NCBI GenBank assembly: GCA_030407505.1
Contig: JASDDH010000033.1
Span: 1 to 36,718 of the forward strand
DNA length: 36,718 nt
Direction: 5' to 3'
Origin: Planococcus sp. APC 4015
Lineage (GTDB): Bacteria > Actinomycetota > Actinomycetes > Actinomycetales > Microbacteriaceae
How positions within the stretch are numbered: the first letter of the stretch is position 1; every line of letters begins with the position of its first letter. This document shows, piece after piece, positions 14,142 to 22,185 of this stretch. A program made the translations under genes and the position numbers. The notes below the pieces were generated by a model. It ran no database searches. It was not told the DNA's origin and saw nothing but the letters and a program-made list of their open reading frames with translations.

Positions 14142-14813
14142 TTCGATCGTTCGGTCGTCCGACGTGAGACCGCCCACCTCGACCTGTCGGCCGAGGTAGC
14201 GCACATGGGTGTGCAGACGCGAGCCCTCGCCCTGCTCGATCTCGAGGTCGTGGCCGAGCTGGGCGCTCAGGCGCACCGCGGCCGAGCCGGTGGCCTCGTC
14301 CTCGCGCACGCCGAGGTCGGGCGCGAACATGCGCGCGCGCACCCGGCGGCCGGGCTCGTCGAGCCACGCCCACACGTAATGCAGTCCGTCGCTGTAGGCG
14401 TCGGGATCGACCGCATCGACCTCGGCAGGCGAATCGAGCTGTGTCACCTCGAACTCCGGCGCCCACTCCGGCAGCGCGGTGACGAAGTCGATCTCGCCGT
14501 CGGCCCGCACCCGCACGCTGCCCGCCGGCACCGAGATCGACGTCACGGCATCGCCGCTGCGGCGCAGCCACGCCGCGAGTCCCACCGTCGGGTGACCGGC
14601 GAACGGCAGCTCGAGTCGTGGCGTGAAGATGCGGGCCCGTGCCGAACCGCTCTCGACCGCGTCGATGAAGATCGTCTCGCTGAAGCCCAGATCCGCCGCG
14701 ATCTGCTGCTCGTGCCGACGCGTCGACGGCGACGCCCAGATGATGCCCAGGGGGTTGCCGTGCTCGCCGTCGTCATCGACGAAGACGCGGACGACGTTCA
14801 CGAGAAGACTCAT
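14133..14813 (-). CDS. PhzF-family isomerase/epimerase-like protein
   Basis: A 226-residue member of the PhzF (diaminopimelate-epimerase fold) family. The first half has NPLGI (20-24), the catalytic-type Glu in GFSETIF (E46) and ELPFAGHPTVG (H74); the second half has the duplicated-fold signature ARMFAPDLGVREDEATGSAAVRLSAQL. Most PhzF proteins are 260-300 residues, so this is a compact version that still keeps both halves. Family members isomerise or epimerise small metabolites; phenazine synthesis is not implied, since no phz genes are near. CAGAAT lies exactly six bases before the ATG and no Shine-Dalgarno sequence is seen, so it is probably leaderless. Confidence 0.88.
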   Translation of the reverse strand: MSLLVNVVRVFVDDDGEHGNPLGIIWASPSTRRHEQQIAADLGFSETIFIDAVESGSARARIFTPRLELPFAGHPTVGLAAWLRRSGDAVTSISVPAGSVRVRADGEIDFVTALPEWAPEFEVTQLDSPAEVDAVDPDAYSDGLHYVWAWLDEPGRRVRARMFAPDLGVREDEATGSAAVRLSAQLGHDLEIEQGEGSRLHTHVRYLGRQVEVGGLTSDDRTIELR

Positions 14814-14882
14814 CCGCCGATTCTGACATCACGACCGGATGCCCGCGAGAACCGCGCCCAGGAGCCCGGCAACCCGACGCCG

Positions 14883-14888
14883 TAGGCT
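14883..14888 (+). promoter_or_regulatory. -10 element TAGGCT for the MinD-like gene
   Basis: TAGGCT is followed by a leader of about 35 bases that holds AAGGAG (14916-14921), the RBS for GTG 14928. It lies in the divergent gap behind the PhzF promoter. Confidence 0.45.
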
Positions 14889-14927
14889 GTCGGAGAGCCC
14901 GCCTCCCCGGCGGACAAGGAGTTGACT

Positions 14928-16205
14928 GTGCCATCCACCGCTGCCGAACCGATCGTGACGATCCTCTCGGGCACGTCCGCCGAGGTGCGTTTCGGCGCCG
15001 ACGTCGATGAGATCGCCGCCTCGGACAGCCGTGCGCTGAACAACCGCATCATCGAGAGCATCCGTCTGCGGGCCGCCGCCGTCGGCGAGCCGATCACCGC
15101 GACGATCATCGAGGGGTCGTCCCAGTACCTGCTCGTCGTGAACCCCGACGGCACGTTCACCGAACCCAACGTCGGAGCGGCCACGCGCACCCCGCCCGCC
15201 TCCGCTCCCGAGCCGGGCCCCCTCACCGCGGCCGGCGCCGTGCAGCAGCAGGCGGCCCCCACGGGCCCCCGCAAGCCGACGGTCAACGACCTCCTCGCGT
15301 CGCGCTCGCAGCCGCCCCTCGACCGCGCCACCATCGGCTGGCAGGGTGCCATCCGGCGCCTCACCGGCGGTCGGATCGCACCGAGACCCGGGCGACGCGA
15401 GCGGTCGCGTCTCGAACGCGAGCGCGCGGTCCAGACCCGCCTCGACGGCTCGCGGACGATCGTCATCCTCAATCCGAAGGGTGGCGCGCACAAGACCACC
15501 AGCACGCTGATGCTGGCCGCGACGCTCGGCGCCCTGCGCGGCGGCTCGACCCTGGCGTGGGACAACAACGAGACCCGCGGCACGCTGGGCTGGCGGGCGC
15601 AGAGCACCCCCCATCACCGCACCGCCGTCGACCTGCTCGCCAATCTCGACCAGTTCGCCGACATGAGCCGCTCGAGCCTCGCGCAGCTCGACACGTACGT
15701 GCGCACGCAGGTCGACGCGCGCTTCGACGTGCTGGCCTCGGACGAAGACGCCGCCGCCTCGTCGACGATCGACGCCGACGCCTTCAACCGGCTGCACACG
15801 ATGCTCTCGCGGTACTACCGCCTGATCGTGGTCGACACCGGCAACAACATGCGGGCGTCGAACTGGGTCGCCGCGGTCGCTGCCGCCGACCAGCTCGTCA
15901 TCGTGTCGACGATCCGCGAAGACACCGCCGCGAGCGCGGCGTGGCTGCTCGACGGCCTGCGCGAGAAGGGCTTCGGCAAGAAGATCGACGACGCCGTCAC
16001 CGTACTCACGTCGCCGTCGGCCAAGGCCGAGCGGCGCCTGCGGGCGCGTCTCGAGTCCCACTTCAGCCAGGTGACGTCGACCGTGCTGCACGTCCCGCAC
16101 GACCCCGCACTCGTCGACGGGGGTCCGGTCGACTTCGACGCGCTGTCACCCGAGACACGCGACGCCTGGCTCACGGTCGCCGCGACGCTGGTCAAGCGCC
16201 TCTGA
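14928..16205 (+). CDS. MinD/ParA-like ATPase, type VII secretion-associated type
   Basis: A 425-residue protein in three parts. An N-terminal alpha/beta domain (10-80) contains LLVVNPDGTFTEP. A Pro/Ala-rich linker (85-130) is followed by the short conserved segment IGWQGAIRRLTGGRIAPRPGRRE (136-159). The C-terminal MinD/ParA ATPase (176-425) comes last. The P-loop reads NPKGGAHKTTS: the deviant Walker A KGGxGKT with His188 in place of the second-last Gly. Walker B-type LIVVDTGNN lies further on. In mycobacterial EspI-like proteins a similar GW..(L)T.G.I segment precedes such an ATPase, hence the type VII secretion link, an inference. GTG 14928 is chosen because AAGGAG lies six bases before it; the TTG at 14922 is too close. 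It is monocistronic here. Confidence 0.82.
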   Translation: MPSTAAEPIVTILSGTSAEVRFGADVDEIAASDSRALNNRIIESIRLRAAAVGEPITATIIEGSSQYLLVVNPDGTFTEPNVGAATRTPPASAPEPGPLTAAGAVQQQAAPTGPRKPTVNDLLASRSQPPLDRATIGWQGAIRRLTGGRIAPRPGRRERSRLERERAVQTRLDGSRTIVILNPKGGAHKTTSTLMLAATLGALRGGSTLAWDNNETRGTLGWRAQSTPHHRTAVDLLANLDQFADMSRSSLAQLDTYVRTQVDARFDVLASDEDAAASSTIDADAFNRLHTMLSRYYRLIVVDTGNNMRASNWVAAVAAADQLVIVSTIREDTAASAAWLLDGLREKGFGKKIDDAVTVLTSPSAKAERRLRARLESHFSQVTSTVLHVPHDPALVDGGPVDFDALSPETRDAWLTVAATLVKRL

Positions 16206-16255
16206 CCGCATCCGGGGCGTCACCCTAGTCATTGCGGCCGGTCTGCACCAGGCAC

Positions 16256-16284
16256 TTTCTGGCGCTCGATCGCGCTGGTAATTT
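16256..16284 (+). promoter_or_regulatory. Possible promoter of the M28 peptidase gene
   Basis: TTTCTG (16256-16261) and TAATTT (16279-16284) are 17 bp apart, the only AT-rich -35/-10-like pair in the gap. It would give a leader of about 120 bases. Confidence 0.4.
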
Positions 16285-16400
16285 CGGCGCACGAGCCCAC
16301 GCATGCGCCACACCCCGGAGAGCGGGGGTTCGTCTGCATCCCAGTGCACATAGACGGAGAACCCGTCCCGCGACTCCGGGTGGGTGGGTGATCCCTGAGG
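16285..16400 (+). other. Long, potentially structured 5' leader of the M28 gene
   Basis: Between the putative -10 and the RBS are several pairable blocks: GGCGCA/TGCGCC (16286-16291 with 16304-16309), CCCC/GGGG around 16314-16328, GTCTGCA/TGC-AGAC (16331-16354) and CGGAG/CTCCG (about 16355-16379). I compared it by eye with the ydaO (c-di-AMP) class because of the GGGGG and AACCCG strings, but order and core do not match. No riboswitch family is recognised. Confidence 0.35.
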
Positions 16401-16407
16401 AGAACCC

Positions 16408-18477
16408 ATGCGATCCCGCACGCCACTCGCCCTCGCCGCCGCGGTCTGTCTGACCGTTCCGCTGCTGGCATCGACCACCTACGCGGCCTCGGCCGCAGCA
16501 CCCCCACCCCCACTCGCAGACCTTGTCACCGAGCCGGCGGTGTACGCGCACCTGCAGCAGTTCCAGGAGATCGCCGACGCCAACGGCGGCAACCGCGCCC
16601 TGAACACCGCGGGCTACGAAGCCAGCGCGGTCTACATCGAAGAGCGGTTGCAGGCTGCCGGATACACCACTGAACGGCAGGATTTCGGCGTCACCGGCGC
16701 CGTCGAGGACTCGACGCTCGCCGTGGCCGGAGTCACCGGGGACTTCACCCCCGCCGCATTCACGAGCTCGCCGTACACGACTGCCCCCGGGATCACCGCC
16801 GATCTCGTCGAGCCGGTCGACGCGCTGAAGCAGGGCTGCGACGCCGCCGCGTGGACCGGCGTGGATCTCACGGGCGACATCGCCTTCGTCTCGCGTGGGA
16901 CGTGCCCCTTCGGCACGAAGGTGCTCACCGCCGCGGCCGCGGGCGCGAGTGCCGTGCTCATCTACAACAACGTCAACGGCCCGGTCGGCAACGGCACGCT
17001 CGGCGACCCGAACACCGCGTACGTGCCGGCCGCGAGCATCCCGCTCGAGCAGGCCCAGTCGATCCTGGCCGCGCTCGCCGCCGGCACCGTCTCGGCACAG
17101 TTGCATGTGAGCAAGTCCGACGCCCCGACGTTCAACATCATCGCCGAGACGCCCGGGGGCCGCGACGACAACGTCGTGATGCTCGGCGCCCACCTCGACG
17201 GCGTCGAGGACGGACCCGGCATCAACGACAACGCGAGCGGCTCGGCCGCGCTCCTCGAGACGGCTGTTCAGTTGGCCGAGGCCGCACCGGTCAACAACAA
17301 GGTGCGCTTCGCGTGGTGGGGTGCCGAAGAAGTCGGTCTCGTCGGCTCGACGTTCTACGTCGACGATCTCGTGGCTAACGACCCCGACGGACTCGATCAG
17401 ATCGCCACCTACCTGAACTTCGACATGGTCGCCTCCCCGAACTACATCATCGGTGTCTACGACGCGAACGAGTCGACCTACCCGGCGCCCGTCGAGGTGC
17501 CCGAGGGGTCCGTGCAGACCGAGGCCGTCTTCACCGACTACTTCGACTCGATCGGGCAGGCCTGGGTCGACACCGAGTTCTCCGGTCGCTCGGACTACCA
17601 GGCGTTCATCGCAAACGGCGTGCCGGCCTCGGGGCTGTTCACCGGTGCCGACGACGTGAAGACGGATGCCGAGGTGGCACTGTTCGGCGGAACGGCGGGC
17701 ATCATCCACGACCCGAACTACCACACACCGGCAGATGACATCACGAACGTCAACCGTGAGGCGCTCGGCATCATGAGCAAGGCGATCGCACACGCGACCG
17801 CGTCGCTTGCCGATGACACCTACGCGGTCAACGGCGTCGCGACGCCGGGCGCCCGGCCCGTCGTGACGATCACGTCACCCGCGGTCGGCGCCACGGTGAA
17901 TGGATCGCTCACGGCGAGCGGAACCGCGACGGACGACTACGCACTCGCAGACGACACCGTCACCGTGCACCTGCGGGCGCTCAAGCAGAACGGCAAGTGC
18001 GACGGGTTCCAGGCGTCGCAGACCGTTCCGATCGTCGACGGCGCGTGGACGGCGACGTGGGCCGCGGGAGCGGTCAGCGACGGCAGATACTGCATCACGG
18101 CGCTCACGAAGGACAACGCCGGACAGGAGAACGCCGGAGGCGGAACCCACCTGAAGTCGATCACGCTGACCGACGGGCTGCCCAAGATGACGAACCTGTC
18201 GGTCAAGGCGCAGTGCTCGGCCAACGGCGTCGCGTCGGTCGCCGTCTATGCCGTCAACGGCGAGCAGCGTCCGGTCGACGTGCGCCTGTCGACGAGCTTC
18301 GCCGACAAGAAGTTCACCTCGGTGGCTCCGGGCAAGGCGTCGTATGCGTTCCTGCAGACAGGCAAGAAGAAGGTCAAAGCCGGCACGGCGACGGTCGCGG
18401 CCTATTACTGGGCCGACGGCAAGGGTTACCACGAGGTCTACTCGCTGCCGTACGCGGCGGTGAACTGCCGCCGCTGA
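16408..18477 (+). CDS. Secreted M28-family zinc peptidase with PA domain
   Basis: A 689-residue exported aminopeptidase-like protein. A Sec signal peptide (about 1-31, ending near TTYA-ASA) is followed by the N-terminal part of the peptidase. A PA insert domain (about 105-235: GDIAFVSRGTCPFGTKVLTAAAAGASAVLIYNN) and the M28 catalytic core come next. All metal ligands are visible: H262/D264 (AHLD), D274 (INDNASG), E307-E308 (WGAEE), D339 (NFDM) and H439 (NYHTPADD). Residues about 480-590 resemble an Ig-like module, and a last unnamed beta-rich domain (about 595-689) carries two Cys. No sortase signal or lipobox is seen, so the protein is probably released. CTGAGGAGA is the RBS, six bases before the ATG. 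It likely liberates amino acids outside the cell, fitting the histidine-degradation operon next door. Confidence 0.93.
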   Translation: MRSRTPLALAAAVCLTVPLLASTTYAASAAAPPPPLADLVTEPAVYAHLQQFQEIADANGGNRALNTAGYEASAVYIEERLQAAGYTTERQDFGVTGAVEDSTLAVAGVTGDFTPAAFTSSPYTTAPGITADLVEPVDALKQGCDAAAWTGVDLTGDIAFVSRGTCPFGTKVLTAAAAGASAVLIYNNVNGPVGNGTLGDPNTAYVPAASIPLEQAQSILAALAAGTVSAQLHVSKSDAPTFNIIAETPGGRDDNVVMLGAHLDGVEDGPGINDNASGSAALLETAVQLAEAAPVNNKVRFAWWGAEEVGLVGSTFYVDDLVANDPDGLDQIATYLNFDMVASPNYIIGVYDANESTYPAPVEVPEGSVQTEAVFTDYFDSIGQAWVDTEFSGRSDYQAFIANGVPASGLFTGADDVKTDAEVALFGGTAGIIHDPNYHTPADDITNVNREALGIMSKAIAHATASLADDTYAVNGVATPGARPVVTITSPAVGATVNGSLTASGTATDDYALADDTVTVHLRALKQNGKCDGFQASQTVPIVDGAWTATWAAGAVSDGRYCITALTKDNAGQENAGGGTHLKSITLTDGLPKMTNLSVKAQCSANGVASVAVYAVNGEQRPVDVRLSTSFADKKFTSVAPGKASYAFLQTGKKKVKAGTATVAAYYWADGKGYHEVYSLPYAAVNCRR

Positions 18478-18484
18478 GGCAGCA

Positions 18485-18525
18485 CAGAAGCGCCCGGGTC
18501 CCCTCGCGGGGTCCGGGCGCTTCTG
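18485..18525. terminator. Strong bidirectional hairpin between the M28 gene and hutI
   Basis: CAGAAGCGCCCGG (18485-18497) and CCGGGCGCTTCTG (18513-18525) pair perfectly over 13 bp. Inside, CCCC-TCGC-GGGG forms a second short stem. It lies between the convergent M28 and hutI genes and can serve both strands. Confidence 0.85.
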
Positions 18526-18533
18526 CAGTCACG

Positions 18534-19691
18534 CTAGAGCCGCACCCCGGCTTCCCAGACCGCCCACGTGAGCTCCATGCCGGGGCGATAGGCGAAGTGA
18601 GAGACCGACGGCGCGTCGATGACGTGCAGGTCGGCGCGATACCCGGGCGCCAGGGTCCCGATGTGGTCGCGGCGCAACGCCCGCGCTCCACCGGCGGTGG
18701 CGGCCCAGATCGCCTCTTCGACCGTCAGGCGCATCTGCAGCACGGCCGTCGCGACGCAGAACGCCATCGATGTGGTGTTCGACGTGCCGGGGTTGCCGTT
18801 GCTCGCCAAGGCGATCGTCGCCCCCGCGTCGATCAGCGCGCGCGCCGGCGGGAACGGCTCCCGGGTGCTGAGGTCGCACGCGGGCAGCAGAGTGGCGACG
18901 GTCTCGGAGCGCGCGAGACCGTGGATGTCGTCGTCCGACAGATGGTTGCAGTGGTCGACGGATGCCGCGCCCAGTTCGACCGCGAGGGCGACGCCGCCGC
19001 TGTGTCCGAGCTGGTTGCCGTGCACCCGCAGGCCGAGGCCGGCCGCGCGACCGGCCTCGAGCACGGCGCGCGACTGGGCGGGGTCGAACGCCCCGCGCTC
19101 GCAGAAGACGTCGATCCACCGCACGTACGGGCGCACGGCCTCGAGCATCGGTCCGGCGACGGTCTGGACGTACGCGTCGGCCGCGACGCCGGGGGGCACG
19201 ACGTGCGCACCGAGGAAGGTGACGTCGGGTGTGACCTCGGCGGCCAGGCGAGCGAGCCGTGACTCCTGATGGACGCCCAGTCCGTAGCCGGTCTTGATCT
19301 CCATCCACGTGGTGCCCTGCGCGCGTGCCGCGGCTCTGCGTGCGGCGAGCCCCGCACGCAGCTCGGTGTCGGTCGCCTCGGTCGTCGCGCGCACCGTCGT
19401 GCGGATGCCTCCCGCCTCGTAGGCGTGGCCGGCCATGCGGTGCTCGAACTCGTCCGACCGGTCGCCGGCGAAGATCAGGTGCGTGTGCGAATCGACCCAG
19501 CCGGGCAGCAGTGCCCGTCCGCCGAGATCGCTGCGATCGTCGGCCGCGGGTGCGTCGGCGGCGCGTCCGACCCACGCGATGCTGTCTCCGTCGAGCACCA
19601 CGGCGGCGTCGGCGATGCGACCGAGCAGCCCGCCGCGGTCGGGGTCGTTCGTCGTGAGCTCCGAGATGCCGGTCAGCAGGTGGGTGTTCAT
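18534..19691 (-). CDS. hutI: Imidazolonepropionase (HutI)
   Basis: A 385-residue amidohydrolase that hydrolyses 4-imidazolone-5-propionate to N-formimino-L-glutamate, the third step of histidine breakdown. Metal-site motif DSHTH (H69, H71) follows LLPGWV as in the family. Also visible are FAGDRSDEFEHRMAG, the substrate-binding EIKTGYGL, FLGAHVVPPG with a metal His, VHGNQLGHSGG, and DHCNHLSDDD with a further His. ATG 19691 overlaps the hutF stop in ATGA, so it is coupled to hutF. The open frame runs on far upstream, but that is a shadow of hutF and the M20 gene. The last gene of the operon, it ends nine bases from the strong hairpin. Confidence 0.95.
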   Translation of the reverse strand: MNTHLLTGISELTTNDPDRGGLLGRIADAAVVLDGDSIAWVGRAADAPAADDRSDLGGRALLPGWVDSHTHLIFAGDRSDEFEHRMAGHAYEAGGIRTTVRATTEATDTELRAGLAARRAAARAQGTTWMEIKTGYGLGVHQESRLARLAAEVTPDVTFLGAHVVPPGVAADAYVQTVAGPMLEAVRPYVRWIDVFCERGAFDPAQSRAVLEAGRAAGLGLRVHGNQLGHSGGVALAVELGAASVDHCNHLSDDDIHGLARSETVATLLPACDLSTREPFPPARALIDAGATIALASNGNPGTSNTTSMAFCVATAVLQMRLTVEEAIWAATAGGARALRRDHIGTLAPGYRADLHVIDAPSVSHFAYRPGMELTWAVWEAGVRL

Positions 19692-20995
19692 CGCGCCTCC
19701 CCGAAGAGGGTGTCGATCGAGGCGCCCGACCGGTCGGCGACGCCGCGCGGGTCGTGCGTGATGACGCGTCCGCCGACGACGACGCGGGTGACATCCGATG
19801 CGGTCGCGACCAGCGGAAGCTGCGGGAGCTCGCTTCCGGACGTGCGGATCGACGAGGCGTCGAGCTCGACGAGGTCGAGCGGGCCGCCGACCCTCGCCGG
19901 GGGCGGGAGGCCGAGCGAGGCGTACCCGGCGTCCGAGCCGATGCGCCACAGCGCGGCCGGCGCGATTCGCCCTCGCTGCAGCGACCGCAGGCGCTCGCCG
20001 GCTTCGAGCCCACGCAGCTCGAGCAGCGGATCCACGACCGCGTTCTGATCCGAGCCGATCGCGAGCCTCGCTCCGGCGTCCGCCAGCGCGACGGCCGGGC
20101 CGATGCCGTCGCCGAGATCGGCTTCGGTCGTCGGGCAGAACACCGCGGTGACCTCGGCGTCGCCCAGCATCCGCACGTCGTCGTCGCTCAGATGAGTGGC
20201 GTGCACGACCGACAGCCTGCGCGACAGCACGCCCTCGGCGGCGAGCAGGGCGGTCGGCGTGAGCCCGTAGGCCGTCACGCAGTCGGCGTTCTCGGCGGGC
20301 TGCTCCGACAGGTGGATGTGGAGGGGCACGGATGCCGGCAGCCCCCGCGCGACGGCACCGAGCGCGTCGCGCGGCACGGCCCGAACCGAGTGCAGCGCGG
20401 CCCCGAGCGTCACGAGCGGCGATCGGTCGGCCAGCGCGTCGCGCAGGGAGTGCCAGCGGGCGAGGAAGGCCCCGGCATCCGCATCGCCGAATCGGCGCTG
20501 CTCGGCAAGGAGCGCTGTGCCGATGCCGCCCGTGAGGTAGCACGCGTCCAGCAGCACGAGACGGATGCCGGCGGCCTCGGCGGCGTCGGCCAGGGCGAGT
20601 TCCATCGCGTGGTGCGGGTAGGCGGTGCCGTCGGGGGTGTGGTGCACGTAGTGGAACTCGCCGACGCTCGTCCACCCCGACAGCACCATCTCGCTGAAGA
20701 CGGCGGTGGCGAGGTCGCGGTAGAGGTCGGGGGTGAGCCGGCCCGCGGCGCGATACATGAGCTCGCGCCACGTCCAGAACGACCCCGAATCGTGCGTGCG
20801 GCCGCGCAGGGCGCGGTGGAAGGCGTGCGAATGCGCGTTCGCGAACCCGGGGGCGGCGACCTCGAGCCCGAGGGCGTCGGGCGGGCGCGTGTCGGTCGAC
20901 GTCTCGCCGATGACCGTGCCGTCGTCGTCGGTTTCGAACAGGATGCCGCGCTCGACCACGCCGCCGCGCACGAGGTGATCCACCCAGACCTTCAC
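19688..20995 (-). CDS. hutF: Formimidoylglutamate deiminase (HutF)
   Basis: A 435-residue amidohydrolase of the HutF group. It converts N-formimidoyl-L-glutamate to N-formyl-L-glutamate and ammonia, so this organism uses the HutF route, not direct formiminoglutamase. Metal-binding HSH (H55, H57 in FANAHSHAFHRALRGR) and the HutF-type FWTWRELMYRAAGRLTP are clear; VPLHIHLSEQPAEN, VVHATHLSDDDV and AIGSDQNAVVDPLLELR follow in the expected order. The product needs a deformylase; the M20 gene upstream overlaps this one (ATGA at 20992-20995) and may supply it. It is translationally coupled on both sides. Confidence 0.93.
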   Translation of the reverse strand: MKVWVDHLVRGGVVERGILFETDDDGTVIGETSTDTRPPDALGLEVAAPGFANAHSHAFHRALRGRTHDSGSFWTWRELMYRAAGRLTPDLYRDLATAVFSEMVLSGWTSVGEFHYVHHTPDGTAYPHHAMELALADAAEAAGIRLVLLDACYLTGGIGTALLAEQRRFGDADAGAFLARWHSLRDALADRSPLVTLGAALHSVRAVPRDALGAVARGLPASVPLHIHLSEQPAENADCVTAYGLTPTALLAAEGVLSRRLSVVHATHLSDDDVRMLGDAEVTAVFCPTTEADLGDGIGPAVALADAGARLAIGSDQNAVVDPLLELRGLEAGERLRSLQRGRIAPAALWRIGSDAGYASLGLPPPARVGGPLDLVELDASSIRTSGSELPQLPLVATASDVTRVVVGGRVITHDPRGVADRSGASIDTLFGEAR

Positions 20996-22185
20996 GCGAG
21001 ATCCTCGATCGTGCGCACCAGCGCCGCCACACCGGCATCGACCGCCGCGTCGTCGGCACCCTCGTCCGGCGCGTGCGAGACGCCTGACGGGTTGCGCACG
21101 AACAGCATCGCCGTCGGAACGTGGGCCGCCAGCACGCCGGCATCGTGACCGGCGCCCGTCGGCAGTACCGGCACTCCGCCGAGGGTGGCCGCGATGCGGT
21201 CGCGCAGCTGCGGGTCGAAGCGCACCTCGCCGCTGTAGGACTCCTCGACGACCGACGACTCGCAGCCCTCCTCGCGCGCGGCTTCGGCGACCGCCTGGGC
21301 GACCTCGGCCACGATGTCACGGGTGTCGCGCTCGGTGTCGGCGCGCACGTCGAGCCACGCCGACACCCGCGACGCGATGACGTTCGTGCCCCCGGGCACC
21401 GGCTCGAGCCGGCCGATCGTGGCGCGCGATCCGGTTCTGCGGGCCGCCGCACGACGGGTCGCCAGCACAGCGGATGCCGCCGGCAGCATCGGATCACGAC
21501 GGTCGCCGAGCGCGGTCGTGCCGGCGTGGTCGCCCTTTCCACGCACGTCGATGCGCCAGCGCCCGTGCTCGAGGATCGACGCGCCGACGGCGACGGGGGC
21601 GTCGAGGTCGACGAGACCCTTGCCCTGCTCGACGTGCAGTTCGACGAAGAGCCCGATCCGCGCGAGGGCCTCGCGGTCGCCGCCGACGTCGGTCAGACCC
21701 GCGGCCGCGGCGACGTCGCCGAAGCTGCGGCCCGCGGCATCCGTCAGTCCGGCCGCCCGCTCGGCCGGGATCGCCCCCGACAGAAGCCGCGAGCCGAGGC
21801 AGGCGATGCCGAAGCGCGAGCCCTCCTCTTCGGCGAAGACGACGACGGCGAACGGCCGGGTCGGTGTGAAGCCCCGTGCCTGCAGCTCCTCGACCGCGGC
21901 GAGCGCGCTCGCGACGCCGAGGGGTCCGTCGTGTGCGCCACCGCCGGGCACCGAGTCGAGGTGGCTGCCCGTGACGAAGGCGTCGGGTCCGGGTTCGCCC
22001 CACCACGCCCACAGGTTGCCGTTGCGATCGGGAGCGACATCGAGGCCGAGGCGCTGCGTGCGCTCGATGAACCACTCCCGCAGGGTGCGCTCGGCGTCGT
22101 CGAAGACGTGACGCGAGTAGCCCCCTCGGCGCAGGTCGCGCCCGACGTCGTCGATCTCGCGCAGCAGCGCCAGCGCGCCGGTCAC
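20992..22185 (-). CDS. M20-family amidohydrolase (allantoate/N-carbamoyl-amino-acid hydrolase type), candidate N-formylglutamate deformylase
   Basis: A 397-residue M20 metallohydrolase of the AllC/HyuC (allantoate amidohydrolase / N-carbamoyl-L-amino acid hydrolase) type. Metal ligands are visible: H75 (TGSHLDS), D86 (GGAHDGP), E120/E121 (FAEEEGSRF), H185 (ELHVEQGKG) and a C-terminal His ([12 protein letters not shown]). Substrate-binding GKGDHAGTT and the dimerisation domain are present. Annotation by similarity would say allantoate amidohydrolase, but there are no purine-ureide genes here. It sits between hutU and hutF with overlapping codons (GTG start in GTGA at 22182-22185). Because HutF yields N-formyl-glutamate and no hutG is seen, hydrolysis of N-formyl-L-glutamate to glutamate and formate is the likely job, by inference. 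Confidence 0.88.
   Translation of the reverse strand: MTGALALLREIDDVGRDLRRGGYSRHVFDDAERTLREWFIERTQRLGLDVAPDRNGNLWAWWGEPGPDAFVTGSHLDSVPGGGAHDGPLGVASALAAVEELQARGFTPTRPFAVVVFAEEEGSRFGIACLGSRLLSGAIPAERAAGLTDAAGRSFGDVAAAAGLTDVGGDREALARIGLFVELHVEQGKGLVDLDAPVAVGASILEHGRWRIDVRGKGDHAGTTALGDRRDPMLPAASAVLATRRAAARRTGSRATIGRLEPVPGGTNVIASRVSAWLDVRADTERDTRDIVAEVAQAVAEAAREEGCESSVVEESYSGEVRFDPQLRDRIAATLGGVPVLPTGAGHDAGVLAAHVPTAMLFVRNPSGVSHAPDEGADDAAVDAGVAALVRTIEDLA

Noticed and set aside
14133..14813. Phenazine biosynthesis gene cluster
   Set aside because: PhzF-family proteins are widespread isomerases, and no other phz gene is present.
16285..16400. ydaO-type c-di-AMP riboswitch
   Set aside because: GGGGG and GAACCCG strings are present, but the order and the conserved cores (GGGGGAACC, AACCCGACAGCU) do not match.
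18534..21542. 1002-codon open frame on the minus strand
   Set aside because: It only extends hutI upstream through the hutF and M20 genes in another frame. The extension is Arg/Pro-rich shadow sequence, while hutF and the M20 gene have clear family motifs.
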